Of a stretch of DNA of 64,000 bases, positions 9,227 to 18,116 are shown piece by piece. Under the pieces are notes generated by a model. That model made no database searches. It was not told the DNA's origin and worked only from the letters and a program-made list of their open reading frames with translations. This DNA comes from Fluviibacter sp964498255 (GTDB lineage Bacteria > Pseudomonadota > Gammaproteobacteria > Burkholderiales > Rhodocyclaceae): assembly GCA_964498255.1 (NCBI GenBank), contig CAZCGW010000005.1, positions 62,001-126,000 of the forward strand, read 5' to 3'. The position numbers were made by a program, and so were the translations under genes. The first letter of the stretch is position 1, and every line of letters begins with the position of its first letter.

Positions 9227-10504
9227 ATGAAAATTCTCGTTGTTGGCTCCGGTGGTCGTGAACACGCTCTCGCCTGGAAACTGGCTCAATCTGCTGGTGT
9301 ACAAAAAGTCTATGTTGCCCCGGGCAATGCAGGTACGGCACGCGAAGCCGCTCTCGAAAACCTACCCATCACAGACATTCATGCGCTGGCTGATTTTGCT
9401 GCCGAAAATAAAGTCCACCTGACAGTTGTTGGGCCGGAGGCGCCACTTGCCGCAGGAATCGTTGATGTATTCCGCGAGCGTGGCCTGAAAATTTTTGGCC
9501 CAACCAAAGCAGCCGCTCAACTGGAAAGTTCGAAAGACTTTGCCAAGCGCTTTATGGCGCGCCACAAGATTCCTACCGCTGGTTTCGAAACATTCACAGA
9601 CGCCACCGCAGCGCACGCGTACATAGACCGCCAGGGTGCGCCGATTGTCATCAAAGCGGATGGTCTCGCGGCTGGTAAAGGTGTCGTCGTTGCTATGGAT
9701 CTTGCTGAAGCACATGCCGCTATTGACGACATGCTCTCTGGTAACAAACTGGGCAGCGCTGGCGCCCGTGTGGTCATTGAAGACTTCCTTGACGGGGAAG
9801 AAGCCAGTTTCATCGTTCTCGTCGACGGCAAAAATGTCCTGCCGATGGCAACAAGCCAGGATCACAAACGCATCGGCGATGGCGATACCGGACCGAACAC
9901 AGGAGGCATGGGTGCCTACTCACCCGCCCCCGTAGTAACGCCGGAAGTTCATGAAAAAGCGATGCGCGACATCATTCTACCGACCGTGCGCGGGATGGAA
10001 GCCGATGGCATTCCATTTACGGGCTTCCTCTACGCCGGCCTGATGATCGGCAAAGACGGCTCGGTAAAAACACTCGAGTTCAACGCCCGCATGGGTGACC
10101 CGGAAACGCAGCCAATCATGATGCGTTTGAAATCAGATGCCGTCAAAATGTTCGAGCATGCCATCGATGGCACCCTCGACAAAACCAATACGGAATGGGA
10201 TAGCCGTGTAGCACTAGGGATTGTTCTGGCAGCAGCGAACTACCCAGAGACGCCACGCAAGGGTGACGTTATTCACGGTCTGCCAGCTGGTAACTCAGCC
10301 GGTGAAGACGCCCATGTGTTCCACGCGGGCACCACCGATGAAAACGGCCAGGTTGTCACGAACGGTGGTCGTGTCTTGTGCGTTACCGCACTGGGCGAGA
10401 ACGTAGCGCAGGCGCAGAAGCGTGCTTATGAAGCGGTAGCGTCGATTCAGTTTGATGGTATGCAGTACCGCAAGGACATTGGCTACCGCGCCATTAATCG
10501 TTAA
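9227..10504 (+). CDS. purD: Phosphoribosylamine-glycine ligase PurD
   Basis: ATP-grasp ligase making GAR from phosphoribosylamine and glycine, the second step of purine synthesis. The 425-aa protein has the N-terminal KILVVGSGGREHALAWKL, the ATP-grasp core with IKADGLAAGKGVVVA and the metal/ATP motif FNARMGDPETQ, and the usual C-terminal domain. An AGGA ribosome site precedes the ATG. It is followed at 11 bp by hemF, so the purine and haem genes are probably co-transcribed here. Confidence 0.97.
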   Translation: MKILVVGSGGREHALAWKLAQSAGVQKVYVAPGNAGTAREAALENLPITDIHALADFAAENKVHLTVVGPEAPLAAGIVDVFRERGLKIFGPTKAAAQLESSKDFAKRFMARHKIPTAGFETFTDATAAHAYIDRQGAPIVIKADGLAAGKGVVVAMDLAEAHAAIDDMLSGNKLGSAGARVVIEDFLDGEEASFIVLVDGKNVLPMATSQDHKRIGDGDTGPNTGGMGAYSPAPVVTPEVHEKAMRDIILPTVRGMEADGIPFTGFLYAGLMIGKDGSVKTLEFNARMGDPETQPIMMRLKSDAVKMFEHAIDGTLDKTNTEWDSRVALGIVLAAANYPETPRKGDVIHGLPAGNSAGEDAHVFHAGTTDENGQVVTNGGRVLCVTALGENVAQAQKRAYEAVASIQFDGMQYRKDIGYRAINR

Positions 10505-10515
10505 CAGGCCTAGCC

Positions 10516-11448
10516 ATGCAGATGCTGACGGGCGCTGAACGCTCCACCGCAGTCCAGACCTACCTCCAGGATCTCCAATCCCGGATTGTCCAGTCCTTAT
10601 CAGCGCTAGACGGACAAGCCTTCCGAAGCGATAGCTGGACGCGCCCTGCGGGTGGCGGTGGCACGTCCTGTCTGATCGAACAAGGCAACCTCATAGAGCG
10701 CGGCGGCGTGAACTTTTCCCATGTAATGGGCGAGCAGCTGCCACCCTCGGCGTCTGCTCATCGGGCAGAACTCGCAGGGAGACCGTACGAAGCCATGGGC
10801 GTTTCTCTGGTCATGCATCCGCGCAACCCCTATTGCCCTACAGCGCACATGAATGTGCGTTACTTTGTCGCGCACCCACCCAAAGACCAGCCAGATGCAG
10901 ACCCTGTTTTCTGGTTTGGCGGCGGCATGGACTTAACGCCTTATTACGGTTTTCGCGAAGATGCTGTGCATTTTCACGAAACGTGTCGTGACGCTTTGGC
11001 CTCGCATGGTGATGTGTACTATCCGAGCTTTAAAGCTTGGTGTGATCAATACTTCTTCCTGAAACACCGCAATGAAGCGCGAGGTGTTGGCGGGATCTTT
11101 TACGATGACCTGAACGAACCCGGTTTTGATGCCAGCTTTGCGTTAACGCGTTCGGTAGGCGATGCCTTCGTCTCAGCCTATGCCCCATTATTGGAACGAC
11201 GTAGAGATATTCCATGGGGTGAACGCGAACGCGACTTCCAGGCCTATCGCCGTGGCCGCTACGTAGAATTTAATCTGGTATTCGACAGGGGCACACTGTT
11301 TGGTCTTCAGTCAGGCGGCCGGACCGAATCGATTCTGATGTCGATGCCCCCCATCGTGAAGTGGCGCTACGACTGGCAGCCGGAAGCTGGTTCACCGGAA
11401 GCTGCTCTATATACCGACTTTCTACCGCATCAGGACTGGCTGGCTTAG
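10516..11448 (+). CDS. hemF: Oxygen-dependent coproporphyrinogen III oxidase HemF
   Basis: Converts coproporphyrinogen III to protoporphyrinogen IX using O2, late in haem synthesis. The 310-aa length matches the family. Signatures include GGGGTSCLIEQGNLIERGGV, the HMNVRYF strand, FGGGMDLTPYYGF, the signature region KHRNEARGVGGIFYDDLN, and RGRYVEFNLVFDRGTLFGLQ. It has no cofactor-binding motif, as expected for HemF. It is convergent with hemY; the 103-bp gap holds the dispersed palindromic repeat described separately. Confidence 0.97.
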   Translation: MQMLTGAERSTAVQTYLQDLQSRIVQSLSALDGQAFRSDSWTRPAGGGGTSCLIEQGNLIERGGVNFSHVMGEQLPPSASAHRAELAGRPYEAMGVSLVMHPRNPYCPTAHMNVRYFVAHPPKDQPDADPVFWFGGGMDLTPYYGFREDAVHFHETCRDALASHGDVYYPSFKAWCDQYFFLKHRNEARGVGGIFYDDLNEPGFDASFALTRSVGDAFVSAYAPLLERRRDIPWGERERDFQAYRRGRYVEFNLVFDRGTLFGLQSGGRTESILMSMPPIVKWRYDWQPEAGSPEAALYTDFLPHQDWLA

Positions 11449-11472
11449 TACACGCTATTGCGCAGGCTCGGC

Positions 11473-11531
11473 ACACGGGGCAAGCCCGGCTCTCATAGCG
11501 CAAGCGCTCGAAATCGAGCCAAACTTACCCC
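11473..11531. repeat. Dispersed imperfect palindrome, copy A (REP-like)
   Basis: A 54-bp block beginning ACACGGGGCAAGCCC recurs without mismatch at 44588, after which both copies end in a CCCC run. Internally it folds as nested arms: an outer GGGGCAAG facing CTTACCCC, a middle GGCTC facing GAGCC, and an inner AGCGC-AA-GCGCT. It lies between the convergent ends of hemF and hemY, where it could also act as a transcription barrier. There is no open reading frame in it. Confidence 0.8.
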
Positions 11532-11551
11532 ATGCACCGATCATTAAATGC

Positions 11552-12439
11552 TTAGCGAATTTTCTGCGTCTCAATAAAATCGCGCGCCTTGGTTGTCCAT
11601 TGATCTGCCACCATACGGCTCAACATCGTATCCGCAGCATCTAGCAAATCAGCATCACATTCACTGTGTGGCACTTGAACCAGATACATGACAAAACGCT
11701 CCTGATCACTACGATAGTGCCTCAGGTTACCCAGATGTGCCTGACGGCGGCAGCTCGCCAAAAAGTTCTGAGACAAGCCATCTCTGGGGCGCAACGAACG
11801 CACTTGTAATAACACGTCCTCCCAGCGTTCTGTACCGAGCAGCGCTCGAAGTTCAGTACGCAAACTTGCCGTGCTTCTAGGCGGTTTAACTTCGTGCTGC
11901 GCCAAGATGAGCACTTGCAACGCTGCATCAAACTGACGACGCGCAACCAGCATCTCGGCTTCCTGCTGCAAACGTGCGGCAACTAATGCACGATCATCAG
12001 CATCTACACGACCAAGCCAGACAGCGGCTCTATCCTGGTCATCCAGACCCTGAGCCGCGCGCGCCGCCAGCATATCTGCATAGCCCGTAGCAAAGCCCAG
12101 TTTGCGCGAGCGTTCGGCTGCCTTAATTGATGCCTCAAAATGCCCTTCCAGTAACAGCCGCAATGACGACAGAAATGTCTGCTCCCCCTTACGCTGCCGG
12201 CGCAAGGCTCGGTAACGCGCAATCCGCCCCGGCAATCGCAAAGTTCCTTGCAACAGCTTAAGCAAAAACGCACCCACCAGGAGCGTGCTGAGGACGGCCA
12301 ACACAAGAAAATTCAGCGACATCTCGATACGCCAGGACGAGAGGACAATCAGGGCATAGCCATCATTCTGATGCATCAGATCAGCAACAACGACCGCCAG
12401 CGTTCCAAGCGCTAGCCCCCAAACCAGCAACTTTTTCAT
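11552..12439 (-). CDS. hemY: HemY-like TPR membrane protein (short form)
   Basis: Inner-membrane protein of the hem operon; the proteobacterial HemY family is not the protoporphyrinogen oxidase of Bacillus and its exact role in haem synthesis is unclear. Two N-terminal membrane segments (about 1-20 and 40-62) are followed by a basic stretch and helical TPR-like repeats. At 295 aa it is about 100 residues shorter than typical members (roughly 390-400), the missing part being C-terminal repeats. The stop is clean and followed directly by the intergenic repeat. The start overlaps the hemX stop by 4 bp. Confidence 0.8.
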   Translation of the reverse strand: MKKLLVWGLALGTLAVVVADLMHQNDGYALIVLSSWRIEMSLNFLVLAVLSTLLVGAFLLKLLQGTLRLPGRIARYRALRRQRKGEQTFLSSLRLLLEGHFEASIKAAERSRKLGFATGYADMLAARAAQGLDDQDRAAVWLGRVDADDRALVAARLQQEAEMLVARRQFDAALQVLILAQHEVKPPRSTASLRTELRALLGTERWEDVLLQVRSLRPRDGLSQNFLASCRRQAHLGNLRHYRSDQERFVMYLVQVPHSECDADLLDAADTMLSRMVADQWTTKARDFIETQKIR

Positions 12440-13524
12440 TCAGATGCTCCTTTGGACTTGGCGTCACTCTGAGAGGTCACTTCTGTCACAGGCGTATCTG
12501 TTACTGGCAATGGTTCGCCTGATACTGCAGCACGAGCTGCCGCCAAAGCGGTACGCGTTGCATCAAGACTCAGCGCCGATGGCTCGATATTCAACGCGGC
12601 CAGACGCTGCAGTATTGATAAATCAGTCTTAACGAGGGCATTGCTTCCATCACAGTATTTCTCGATCCAGAGACGCGCCTGGCTCAGTGTCTGCTGATAG
12701 ATTGCCGTATTACGCTGAACTAATGCATGGCGCGCATCCAGAAGAAGCAAGCGCAAACCCTGTTGCAAAAATACCCGTTGCTCGGGAGCAATCAGCGCTG
12801 TCTCAGCACGATCCAGCCGCTGAACACGTACCATGCCCCGGATGGACTGCCAGAGTTCTTCAACGATGCCTGCCACCACCAGACGCGCTTTATCCATAAG
12901 GGTGTCCGCTGAGGATACCGCTGGCGCCTCATAGGGCACAGACTCGGTCTGGGGCAAACGACGATCCTGTACCAACGGCATTTGATTGATGCTGGCAATC
13001 ACGCCATCAAGCTGCTCGATGCTCTCGCGCAGATCAGTCATTTGTTGAGACTTAATCTCTGCCTGATCTCGAGCCATGGCCAGTCGCAAGGCTTGGGCTG
13101 CTGATGTTGGATCATTAGTTAGCGCACTTTGACCCTCTTTAAGCGCATTCACCAGCACTTTGCTATCACCGGTTGCAACCCAGAGCTGCCATCCAGCATC
13201 AACACGCTCTTCGATCCGATCTAGTTGCAGTAAATTGCGCTCTTGTTGAAGCGTCTGACGCAACGATTCAATTTCCTGACGCATTTGTTGCTGGTTGGTT
13301 AATGCCGATTCCAGCGCTGCAAGCCTGCTATCAACCGTTACGACTGTTGTTTCTTCCCGATTCAACCCTTCCCAGAGCCGTAGCGCCCATACTTGCTGGC
13401 CAGCCACACCCAGAACCAGCAAAGCCAGAACAAACACAACCCAGCGACGGCTGCGTGGCGCGCGTTTCTTGTTAGTTTGCTTCGGGTCAATTTTTAAGTG
13501 ATCAGCATCTTGGACATCAGTCAT
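12436..13524 (-). CDS. hemX: HemX-like membrane protein
   Basis: Member of the HemX family, often annotated as a uroporphyrinogen-III C-methyltransferase, although the family lacks SAM-dependent methyltransferase motifs and its activity is unproven. The 362-aa protein has a short basic cytoplasmic N-terminus (PKQTNKKRAPRSRR), one membrane segment (about 29-48) and a long periplasmic coiled-coil-rich region (about 60-110, LESALTNQQQMRQEIESL). It overlaps hemD and hemY by 4 bp each, giving a tightly coupled hemC-D-X-Y operon. Confidence 0.87.
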   Translation of the reverse strand: MTDVQDADHLKIDPKQTNKKRAPRSRRWVVFVLALLVLGVAGQQVWALRLWEGLNREETTVVTVDSRLAALESALTNQQQMRQEIESLRQTLQQERNLLQLDRIEERVDAGWQLWVATGDSKVLVNALKEGQSALTNDPTSAAQALRLAMARDQAEIKSQQMTDLRESIEQLDGVIASINQMPLVQDRRLPQTESVPYEAPAVSSADTLMDKARLVVAGIVEELWQSIRGMVRVQRLDRAETALIAPEQRVFLQQGLRLLLLDARHALVQRNTAIYQQTLSQARLWIEKYCDGSNALVKTDLSILQRLAALNIEPSALSLDATRTALAAARAAVSGEPLPVTDTPVTEVTSQSDAKSKGASE

Positions 13525-14339
13525 AGCACTTCCATTCCAGGCTCGTCGGTTAACGATTCTTGATTATACGATTGCAGAAATCTGAGAATACCTTCATCCC
13601 CACCAGCGCAAACGACCACATTTTTATACCCGAGGCTGATTGCAGCTTGAGCAATGCGTTCGTGGGGAACGATAACATTTAGCCGATACAGGGCTTGGGC
13701 AAGTACTTCAGGTGCTGATGCCATAAATCGCTGTAGCGACTCGCTACTTGTGACGATCATGGCTGAAGGCTTATCTACTGCCATCAGTTGAGCTACGGTC
13801 GTGATTGCTTCCGAAGCTAACGAGCGCTCGTATACGCCTGCCTCATCAACCTGAGCCCCCCGTTCACGCAATGTCCGGGCCAGCAAATCTCTGCCACCCT
13901 CACCCCGAATCAATGCAAAAGTGCTTCCTTGGCAATGCTCGGTTGCGAAAAACGGCAGCGACAGCAAACCCTCACTGTCAAACTGTACTTCTGGCTGCAA
14001 AACTTGGCGCACCCCTAATTGGCGTAATACGCGGGCCGTTCCCGGGCCAACGACTGCGGCTGCGAGACATTCTGGCCAAGGTTGATGCCCCGTTAATAGG
14101 GGCCACGCTGAATGTACTGCATTAGCACTCACAAAAAGACATGCTCGATAACCGGCCAAGTGCTCAGCAATGTTTTCGAGATCACTCAGATCAAAAGCTG
14201 TCTTAATTGCCAAAAAAGGAATATGCGTAGCGCGCCCACCTAATTGCTCTATGCCTGCCATCAGCGATGCAGCTTGTCCCGCCGGCCGCGTGACCAGAAT
14301 ATGCTGCCCGACTAGAGGACCAGTCAGCGGCTGCGGCAT
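13521..14339 (-). CDS. hemD: Uroporphyrinogen-III synthase HemD
   Basis: Closes and inverts the D ring of hydroxymethylbilane to make uroporphyrinogen III. The 272-aa protein shows the weakly conserved two-domain HemD fold: an N-terminal HILVTRPAGQAASLMAGIEQLGG and a second domain with SSESLQRFM and IVPHERIAQAAISLGY. Assignment rests on these plus position immediately after hemC (2-bp gap) and before hemX (4-bp overlap). Confidence 0.9.
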   Translation of the reverse strand: MPQPLTGPLVGQHILVTRPAGQAASLMAGIEQLGGRATHIPFLAIKTAFDLSDLENIAEHLAGYRACLFVSANAVHSAWPLLTGHQPWPECLAAAVVGPGTARVLRQLGVRQVLQPEVQFDSEGLLSLPFFATEHCQGSTFALIRGEGGRDLLARTLRERGAQVDEAGVYERSLASEAITTVAQLMAVDKPSAMIVTSSESLQRFMASAPEVLAQALYRLNVIVPHERIAQAAISLGYKNVVVCAGGDEGILRFLQSYNQESLTDEPGMEVL

Positions 14340-14341
14340 GG

Positions 14342-15271
14342 TTATCCGGCGTTAACCTGGCAAATCAGCACATCTGCACCCTGCGCCAACAGGCTTTCTG
14401 CTAGGGCAACGCCCAGAGTTTCTGCTTCTGCCCAGTCGCCTCGGCATTCACCAGATACGATCTGGGTACCATCAATCGAAGCCACTAAACCGCGCAACCA
14501 GAACTGTTGGTTCGATTCACTCACCGCAAAGCCGGCAATAGGCAAATGGCAACTACCGCCCAGACGGCGAGAAAAGGCGCGCTCGGCACGCACACAGGCT
14601 GATGTGGCTTCATCAGCGAGTCCATCAGCAATACGTTGCATGTCTGGCTGGCCGTCACAAATTTCAATGCCCAATGCCCCTTGCCCTGGTGCCGGCAGCA
14701 TATCCGCTGGATCGATCCGTGCACGGATCCGATCAGCCAATCCTAAACGTACCAAACCCGCTGCTGCCAGAATGATGGCGTCAAACTCGCCGTCATCCAG
14801 TTTGCGTAAACGCGTATCAAGATTGCCGCGTAGTGGCTTGATGATTAATTTCGGAAAACGTGCCCGAAGCTGGGCTTCACGGCGCAAACTGGATGTGCCT
14901 ACGATGGCACCCTCCGGCAAGGCAGCCAGCGACTCGTATTTTGGACTAACAAAGGCATCCCGCGGGTCTTCGCGTTCACTAATGGCGGCCAGCACAAAGC
15001 CTTCCGGCATATCCATTGGCACATCTTTCATCGAATGAACGGCCAGATCTGCCCGACCTTCAGCCATGGCCACTTCCAGTTCCTTGATAAAAAGACCCTT
15101 CCCACCAATGGCAGCCAGAGGGCGATCCAGAATCTGATCACCCCGTGTTGTCATGCCCAGAATCTGCACATCCCGCGTTGGATTTTGAGTTTGCAAAAGG
15201 CGTTGCACATGCTCTGCCTGCCACATAGCAAGGCGCGATTCGCGGGAGGCGATAATCAAAGGTTCTGACAT
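14342..15271 (-). CDS. hemC: Hydroxymethylbilane synthase (porphobilinogen deaminase) HemC
   Basis: Polymerises four porphobilinogen molecules into hydroxymethylbilane. The 309-aa protein is full length. The dipyrromethane cofactor attaches to the cysteine of RRLGGSCHLPIAG, here C241. Catalytic aspartate lies in the conserved VHSMKDVPMDMPEGF region (about 78-92), and the arginines of GTSSLRREAQLRA bind substrate acidic groups. First gene of the hemCDXY operon; divergent from argH across about 110 bp. Confidence 0.97.
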   Translation of the reverse strand: MSEPLIIASRESRLAMWQAEHVQRLLQTQNPTRDVQILGMTTRGDQILDRPLAAIGGKGLFIKELEVAMAEGRADLAVHSMKDVPMDMPEGFVLAAISEREDPRDAFVSPKYESLAALPEGAIVGTSSLRREAQLRARFPKLIIKPLRGNLDTRLRKLDDGEFDAIILAAAGLVRLGLADRIRARIDPADMLPAPGQGALGIEICDGQPDMQRIADGLADEATSACVRAERAFSRRLGGSCHLPIAGFAVSESNQQFWLRGLVASIDGTQIVSGECRGDWAEAETLGVALAESLLAQGADVLICQVNAG

Positions 15272-15340
15272 AAAGCGGTTTCACAAAAGCCAAGGGCACG
15301 ATTACCCTGAATGAATGTAATGCTAGCACGTGGACTCCCT

Positions 15341-15346
15341 TATAAT
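15341..15346 (+). promoter_or_regulatory. Probable -10 element for argH
   Basis: A perfect TATAAT 34 bp upstream of the chosen argH start, in the hemC-argH divergent gap. The -35 is not recognisable. Transcription starting about 7 bp downstream would exclude the upstream ATG at 15311, which supports the start at 15380. Confidence 0.5.
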
Positions 15347-15379
15347 GTGGGGTTTGTAGCCACTACACACTCTTCTGCC

Positions 15380-16783
15380 ATGTCAGCCAACGAAAAGACC
15401 TCTACCTCGACCCCTTACACTTGGGCCGGGCGTTTTGACGAACCCATGTCGGAGCTCGTTAAACGATATACGGCTTCCGTTGATTTTGATCAACGTCTCT
15501 GGCAGCAGGATATTCGTGGCTCACTGGCTCATGCCCGCATGCTGGCCAAACAGAGCATTATCAACGCACAGGATCTGGCAGATATTGAACGCGGTATGGC
15601 GCAGATTCTGGGCGAAATCGAAAGTGGTGCCTTCACCTGGTCTTTAGATCTGGAAGATGTGCACCTCAACATCGAACACCGCCTGACTAGCCTAGTCGGC
15701 GACGCCGGCAAGCGTTTGCATACCGGTCGTTCTCGCAATGATCAGGTTGCTACCGACATTCGTCTCTGGTTGCGCGACAGCATCGATACACTGATCGAAC
15801 TGTTCAAGCGTTTGCAAATGGCGTTGGTGACTCTGGCTGAACAGCACGCAGCAACGCCAATGCCGGGGTTTACACATTTGCAGGTTGCACAACCCGTTAC
15901 TTTTGGCCACCACCTGATGGCCTATGTAGAGATGCTGGCACGTGACGCTGAACGCCTGACCGATCTGCGCCGCCGTGTGAACCGTTTACCGCTGGGCAGC
16001 GCCGCACTCGCCGGCACAACGTATCCGATTGATCGTCACTTTGTTGCCGAGCAACTCGGTTTCGAAGCCGTTTGCGAGAACTCGCTAGATGCCGTTTCGG
16101 ATCGCGACTTCGCGATCGAGTTCTGTGCAGCTGCCTCACTGGCCATGATCCACCTCTCGCGCTTTTCGGAAGAGCTGGTACTGTGGATGACGCCACGTTT
16201 TGGCTTTGTGATGCTGGCAGACCGCTTCTGCACTGGCTCATCGATCATGCCGCAAAAGAAAAACCCGGATGTGCCTGAACTGGCACGTGGCAAAACCGGT
16301 CGCGTTATTGGCGATCTCAACACGCTGCTGGTTCTGATGAAAGGTCAACCGCTGGCCTATAACAAGGACAACCAGGAAGACAAAGAACCGTTGTTTGACG
16401 CGGCAGACACGCTGACCGATACATTACGCATCTTCGTTGATCTGGTGCCAGGCATTACCGTACGCCCAGAACCTATGGCGGCCGCGCTTCTACAAGGGTT
16501 TGCCACAGCAACGGATCTGGCCGACTACCTCGTACGCAAGGGTTTACCATTCCGTGCAGCGCACGAAGCTGTTGGCTTGGCCGTGAAGGCTGCTGAAAGC
16601 AAAGGGGTGGATCTGGCAGATCTAACGCTGACCGAACTGCAGGTGTTCTCACCGCTGATCGAAGCCGATGTCGTGCATGCCCTGACAATCGATGGTTCGC
16701 TGGCAGCCCGTAACCACATTGGCGGCACAGCACCCGCTCAGGTTAAAGCCGCCATAGAGCGCGCCAAGAAACGCCTCGGGTAA
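15380..16783 (+). CDS. argH: Argininosuccinate lyase ArgH
   Basis: Cleaves argininosuccinate to arginine and fumarate, the final step of arginine synthesis. The 467-aa protein (from MSANEKTSTS) belongs to the fumarase/aspartase superfamily. It has WAGRFDEPM near the start, the substrate-binding TGRSRNDQVATD and PGFTHLQVAQP, and the catalytic-serine signature GSSIMPQKKNPD. The frame is open from 15311, but that start lies upstream of the predicted -10 box, and the family normally begins about here. argA for the same pathway lies at 40.4-41.8 kb. Confidence 0.96.
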   Translation: MSANEKTSTSTPYTWAGRFDEPMSELVKRYTASVDFDQRLWQQDIRGSLAHARMLAKQSIINAQDLADIERGMAQILGEIESGAFTWSLDLEDVHLNIEHRLTSLVGDAGKRLHTGRSRNDQVATDIRLWLRDSIDTLIELFKRLQMALVTLAEQHAATPMPGFTHLQVAQPVTFGHHLMAYVEMLARDAERLTDLRRRVNRLPLGSAALAGTTYPIDRHFVAEQLGFEAVCENSLDAVSDRDFAIEFCAAASLAMIHLSRFSEELVLWMTPRFGFVMLADRFCTGSSIMPQKKNPDVPELARGKTGRVIGDLNTLLVLMKGQPLAYNKDNQEDKEPLFDAADTLTDTLRIFVDLVPGITVRPEPMAAALLQGFATATDLADYLVRKGLPFRAAHEAVGLAVKAAESKGVDLADLTLTELQVFSPLIEADVVHALTIDGSLAARNHIGGTAPAQVKAAIERAKKRLG

Positions 16784-16789
16784 TACCGG

Positions 16790-16814
16790 AGGCGCTCTCG
16801 ACGTTTAAGCGCCT
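16790..16814. terminator. Possible bidirectional hairpin between argH and grxD
   Basis: AGGCGCT and AGCGCCT form a 7-bp perfect stem with an 11-nt loop between the convergent argH and grxD stops. Only a short T run (3 nt) follows on the plus side, so it would be a weak terminator. Confidence 0.4.
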
Positions 16815-17147
16815 TTAGTTCTTCAGGTTTTCCAGCAAGGCTTGCAGTTCGCCTGCCTGATACATTTCCATCATGATGTCGCTACCGCCGATAAATTCGC
16901 CGTTAACGTACAGCTGTGGAATTGTCGGCCAGTTCGCATAGACTTTAACGCCTTCACGCACTTCAGAGTTTTCCAGCACGTTGACGCTGTAAAAACTGCT
17001 TACACCACATTCACGCAGCAACTTACAGGCGCGCTGAGAAAAGCCACACTGTGGAAACTGCGGGGTGCCCTTCATATAAAGGACAACCGGGTGACCTTTC
17101 ACCTGTTCATCGATGAGGGCCAGTACGGGATTATTGTTGTCGCTCAT
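16815..17147 (-). CDS. grxD: Monothiol glutaredoxin, CGFS type (Grx4/GrxD)
   Basis: Cytosolic monothiol glutaredoxin that binds and transfers [2Fe-2S] clusters, usually with a BolA partner. The 110-aa protein has the diagnostic CGFS active site (C34, in FPQCGFSQRA), the preceding lysine of MKGTPQ, and the glutathione-binding WPTIPQLYVNGEFIGGSDI. Full length and well conserved. Convergent with argH; an independent gene with a 76-bp gap to the downstream YeeE/YedE gene on the same strand. Confidence 0.96.
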   Translation of the reverse strand: MSDNNNPVLALIDEQVKGHPVVLYMKGTPQFPQCGFSQRACKLLRECGVSSFYSVNVLENSEVREGVKVYANWPTIPQLYVNGEFIGGSDIMMEMYQAGELQALLENLKN

Positions 17148-17223
17148 AGTCTGACTCCAAATTCAGTTGGGGGTATTGAAGAGCTGCGAGTCTAGCCAAG
17201 CCCGCCCCACACGTCAAACTTAC

Positions 17224-17658
17224 CTACGCGCTGTGACGCAGCTTTTCAATCAGACTATAGAGTGTCATGCCAGCTAGCAAACTGGCGATATAGATAATCC
17301 CCTCTGGAATGCCAGCGCCCAGCAGGACTAACCCGGGGCCAGGGCAAATGCCGGTAATGCCCCAGCCAATGCCAAACAGGACTGACCCTAGAACAAGTCT
17401 CAAATCAATTTTACGGCTTGTCGGAAGGTTAAGCGGTTCACCCGTTAGCGTCTTCGGCTGTTTTTTGAGCAGCGCAAAACCTATGCTGCCAACAACCAAG
17501 CCGCCCCCCATGACTAAGCCAAGGGAAGGATCCCAGGGGCCTGCCACATCGAGAAAACCAATCACCTTAGCCGGATTGGCCATCCCCGACAAAATCAGCC
17601 CCATGCCTAGCAACAAACCAGCCAGACCTGCAGTGACCCATTGCATGCCTCGGTTCAC
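17224..17658 (-). CDS. YeeE/YedE-family half-transporter (DUF6691 type)
   Basis: Small integral membrane protein of the YeeE/YedE sulfur-transport family, thought to import thiosulfate or related sulfur species. At 144 aa it is half of the canonical fused protein, with about four membrane segments. The family motif GICPGPGLVLLG is at about 103-114. It overlaps the upstream half-gene by 4 bp, so the two halves are made together and presumably associate. Substrate is inferred from family and from the BigR-like regulator; no substrate residues can be verified by eye. Confidence 0.8.
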   Translation of the reverse strand: MNRGMQWVTAGLAGLLLGMGLILSGMANPAKVIGFLDVAGPWDPSLGLVMGGGLVVGSIGFALLKKQPKTLTGEPLNLPTSRKIDLRLVLGSVLFGIGWGITGICPGPGLVLLGAGIPEGIIYIASLLAGMTLYSLIEKLRHSA

Positions 17659-18116
17659 GCCGATGCCCCCAGCAGATGGCGTATAAGGTATACCGTTATC
17701 ACAGCGGAACCCATGAAACTACAAACGGCAATCAGTGAACGCAGCGAAAAACGGGACAAACCACAGATCCCATGACCACTGGTACAGCCGTTAGCATAAC
17801 GTGTACCGAGTCCTACCAGAACACCGCCCACGACAAGGCCTACAGAACCCGTCTGCTGAACGGTAGTTGGCAATGCTGCGAACAACATCCAGACAACGGG
17901 CGCACCGATCAGCCCGACCAGGAAAGCCAAACGCCAACCAAATGGTTCTCGTTTTTGCTGAACCACTAACTCAACGACATGTCCCAAAATACCGCTGATA
18001 CCCGCAATGCGTCCGTTGGCCCAAGCCAACCAGACTGCCGCTAAGCCAATCATAAACCCGCCGATTAACGCGGATGCTGCCGCGTAAAGCGTAAATGCCT
18101 GCCAATCAATACTCAT
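17655..18116 (-). CDS. YeeE/YedE-family half-transporter (N-terminal half type)
   Basis: Partner half of the YeeE/YedE sulfur transporter, 153 aa with about four membrane segments. The conserved cysteine motif NGCTSGHGICGLSR (about 105-118) is the part proposed in the family to relay sulfur through the membrane. I chose the ATG at 18116 because it forms a TAATG overlap with the stop of the upstream regulator gene; an ATG at 18125 in frame would add three residues. Gene order regulator, this half, then DUF6691 half resembles known bigR-type operons. Confidence 0.82.
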   Translation of the reverse strand: MSIDWQAFTLYAAASALIGGFMIGLAAVWLAWANGRIAGISGILGHVVELVVQQKREPFGWRLAFLVGLIGAPVVWMLFAALPTTVQQTGSVGLVVGGVLVGLGTRYANGCTSGHGICGLSRFSLRSLIAVCSFMGSAVITVYLIRHLLGASA

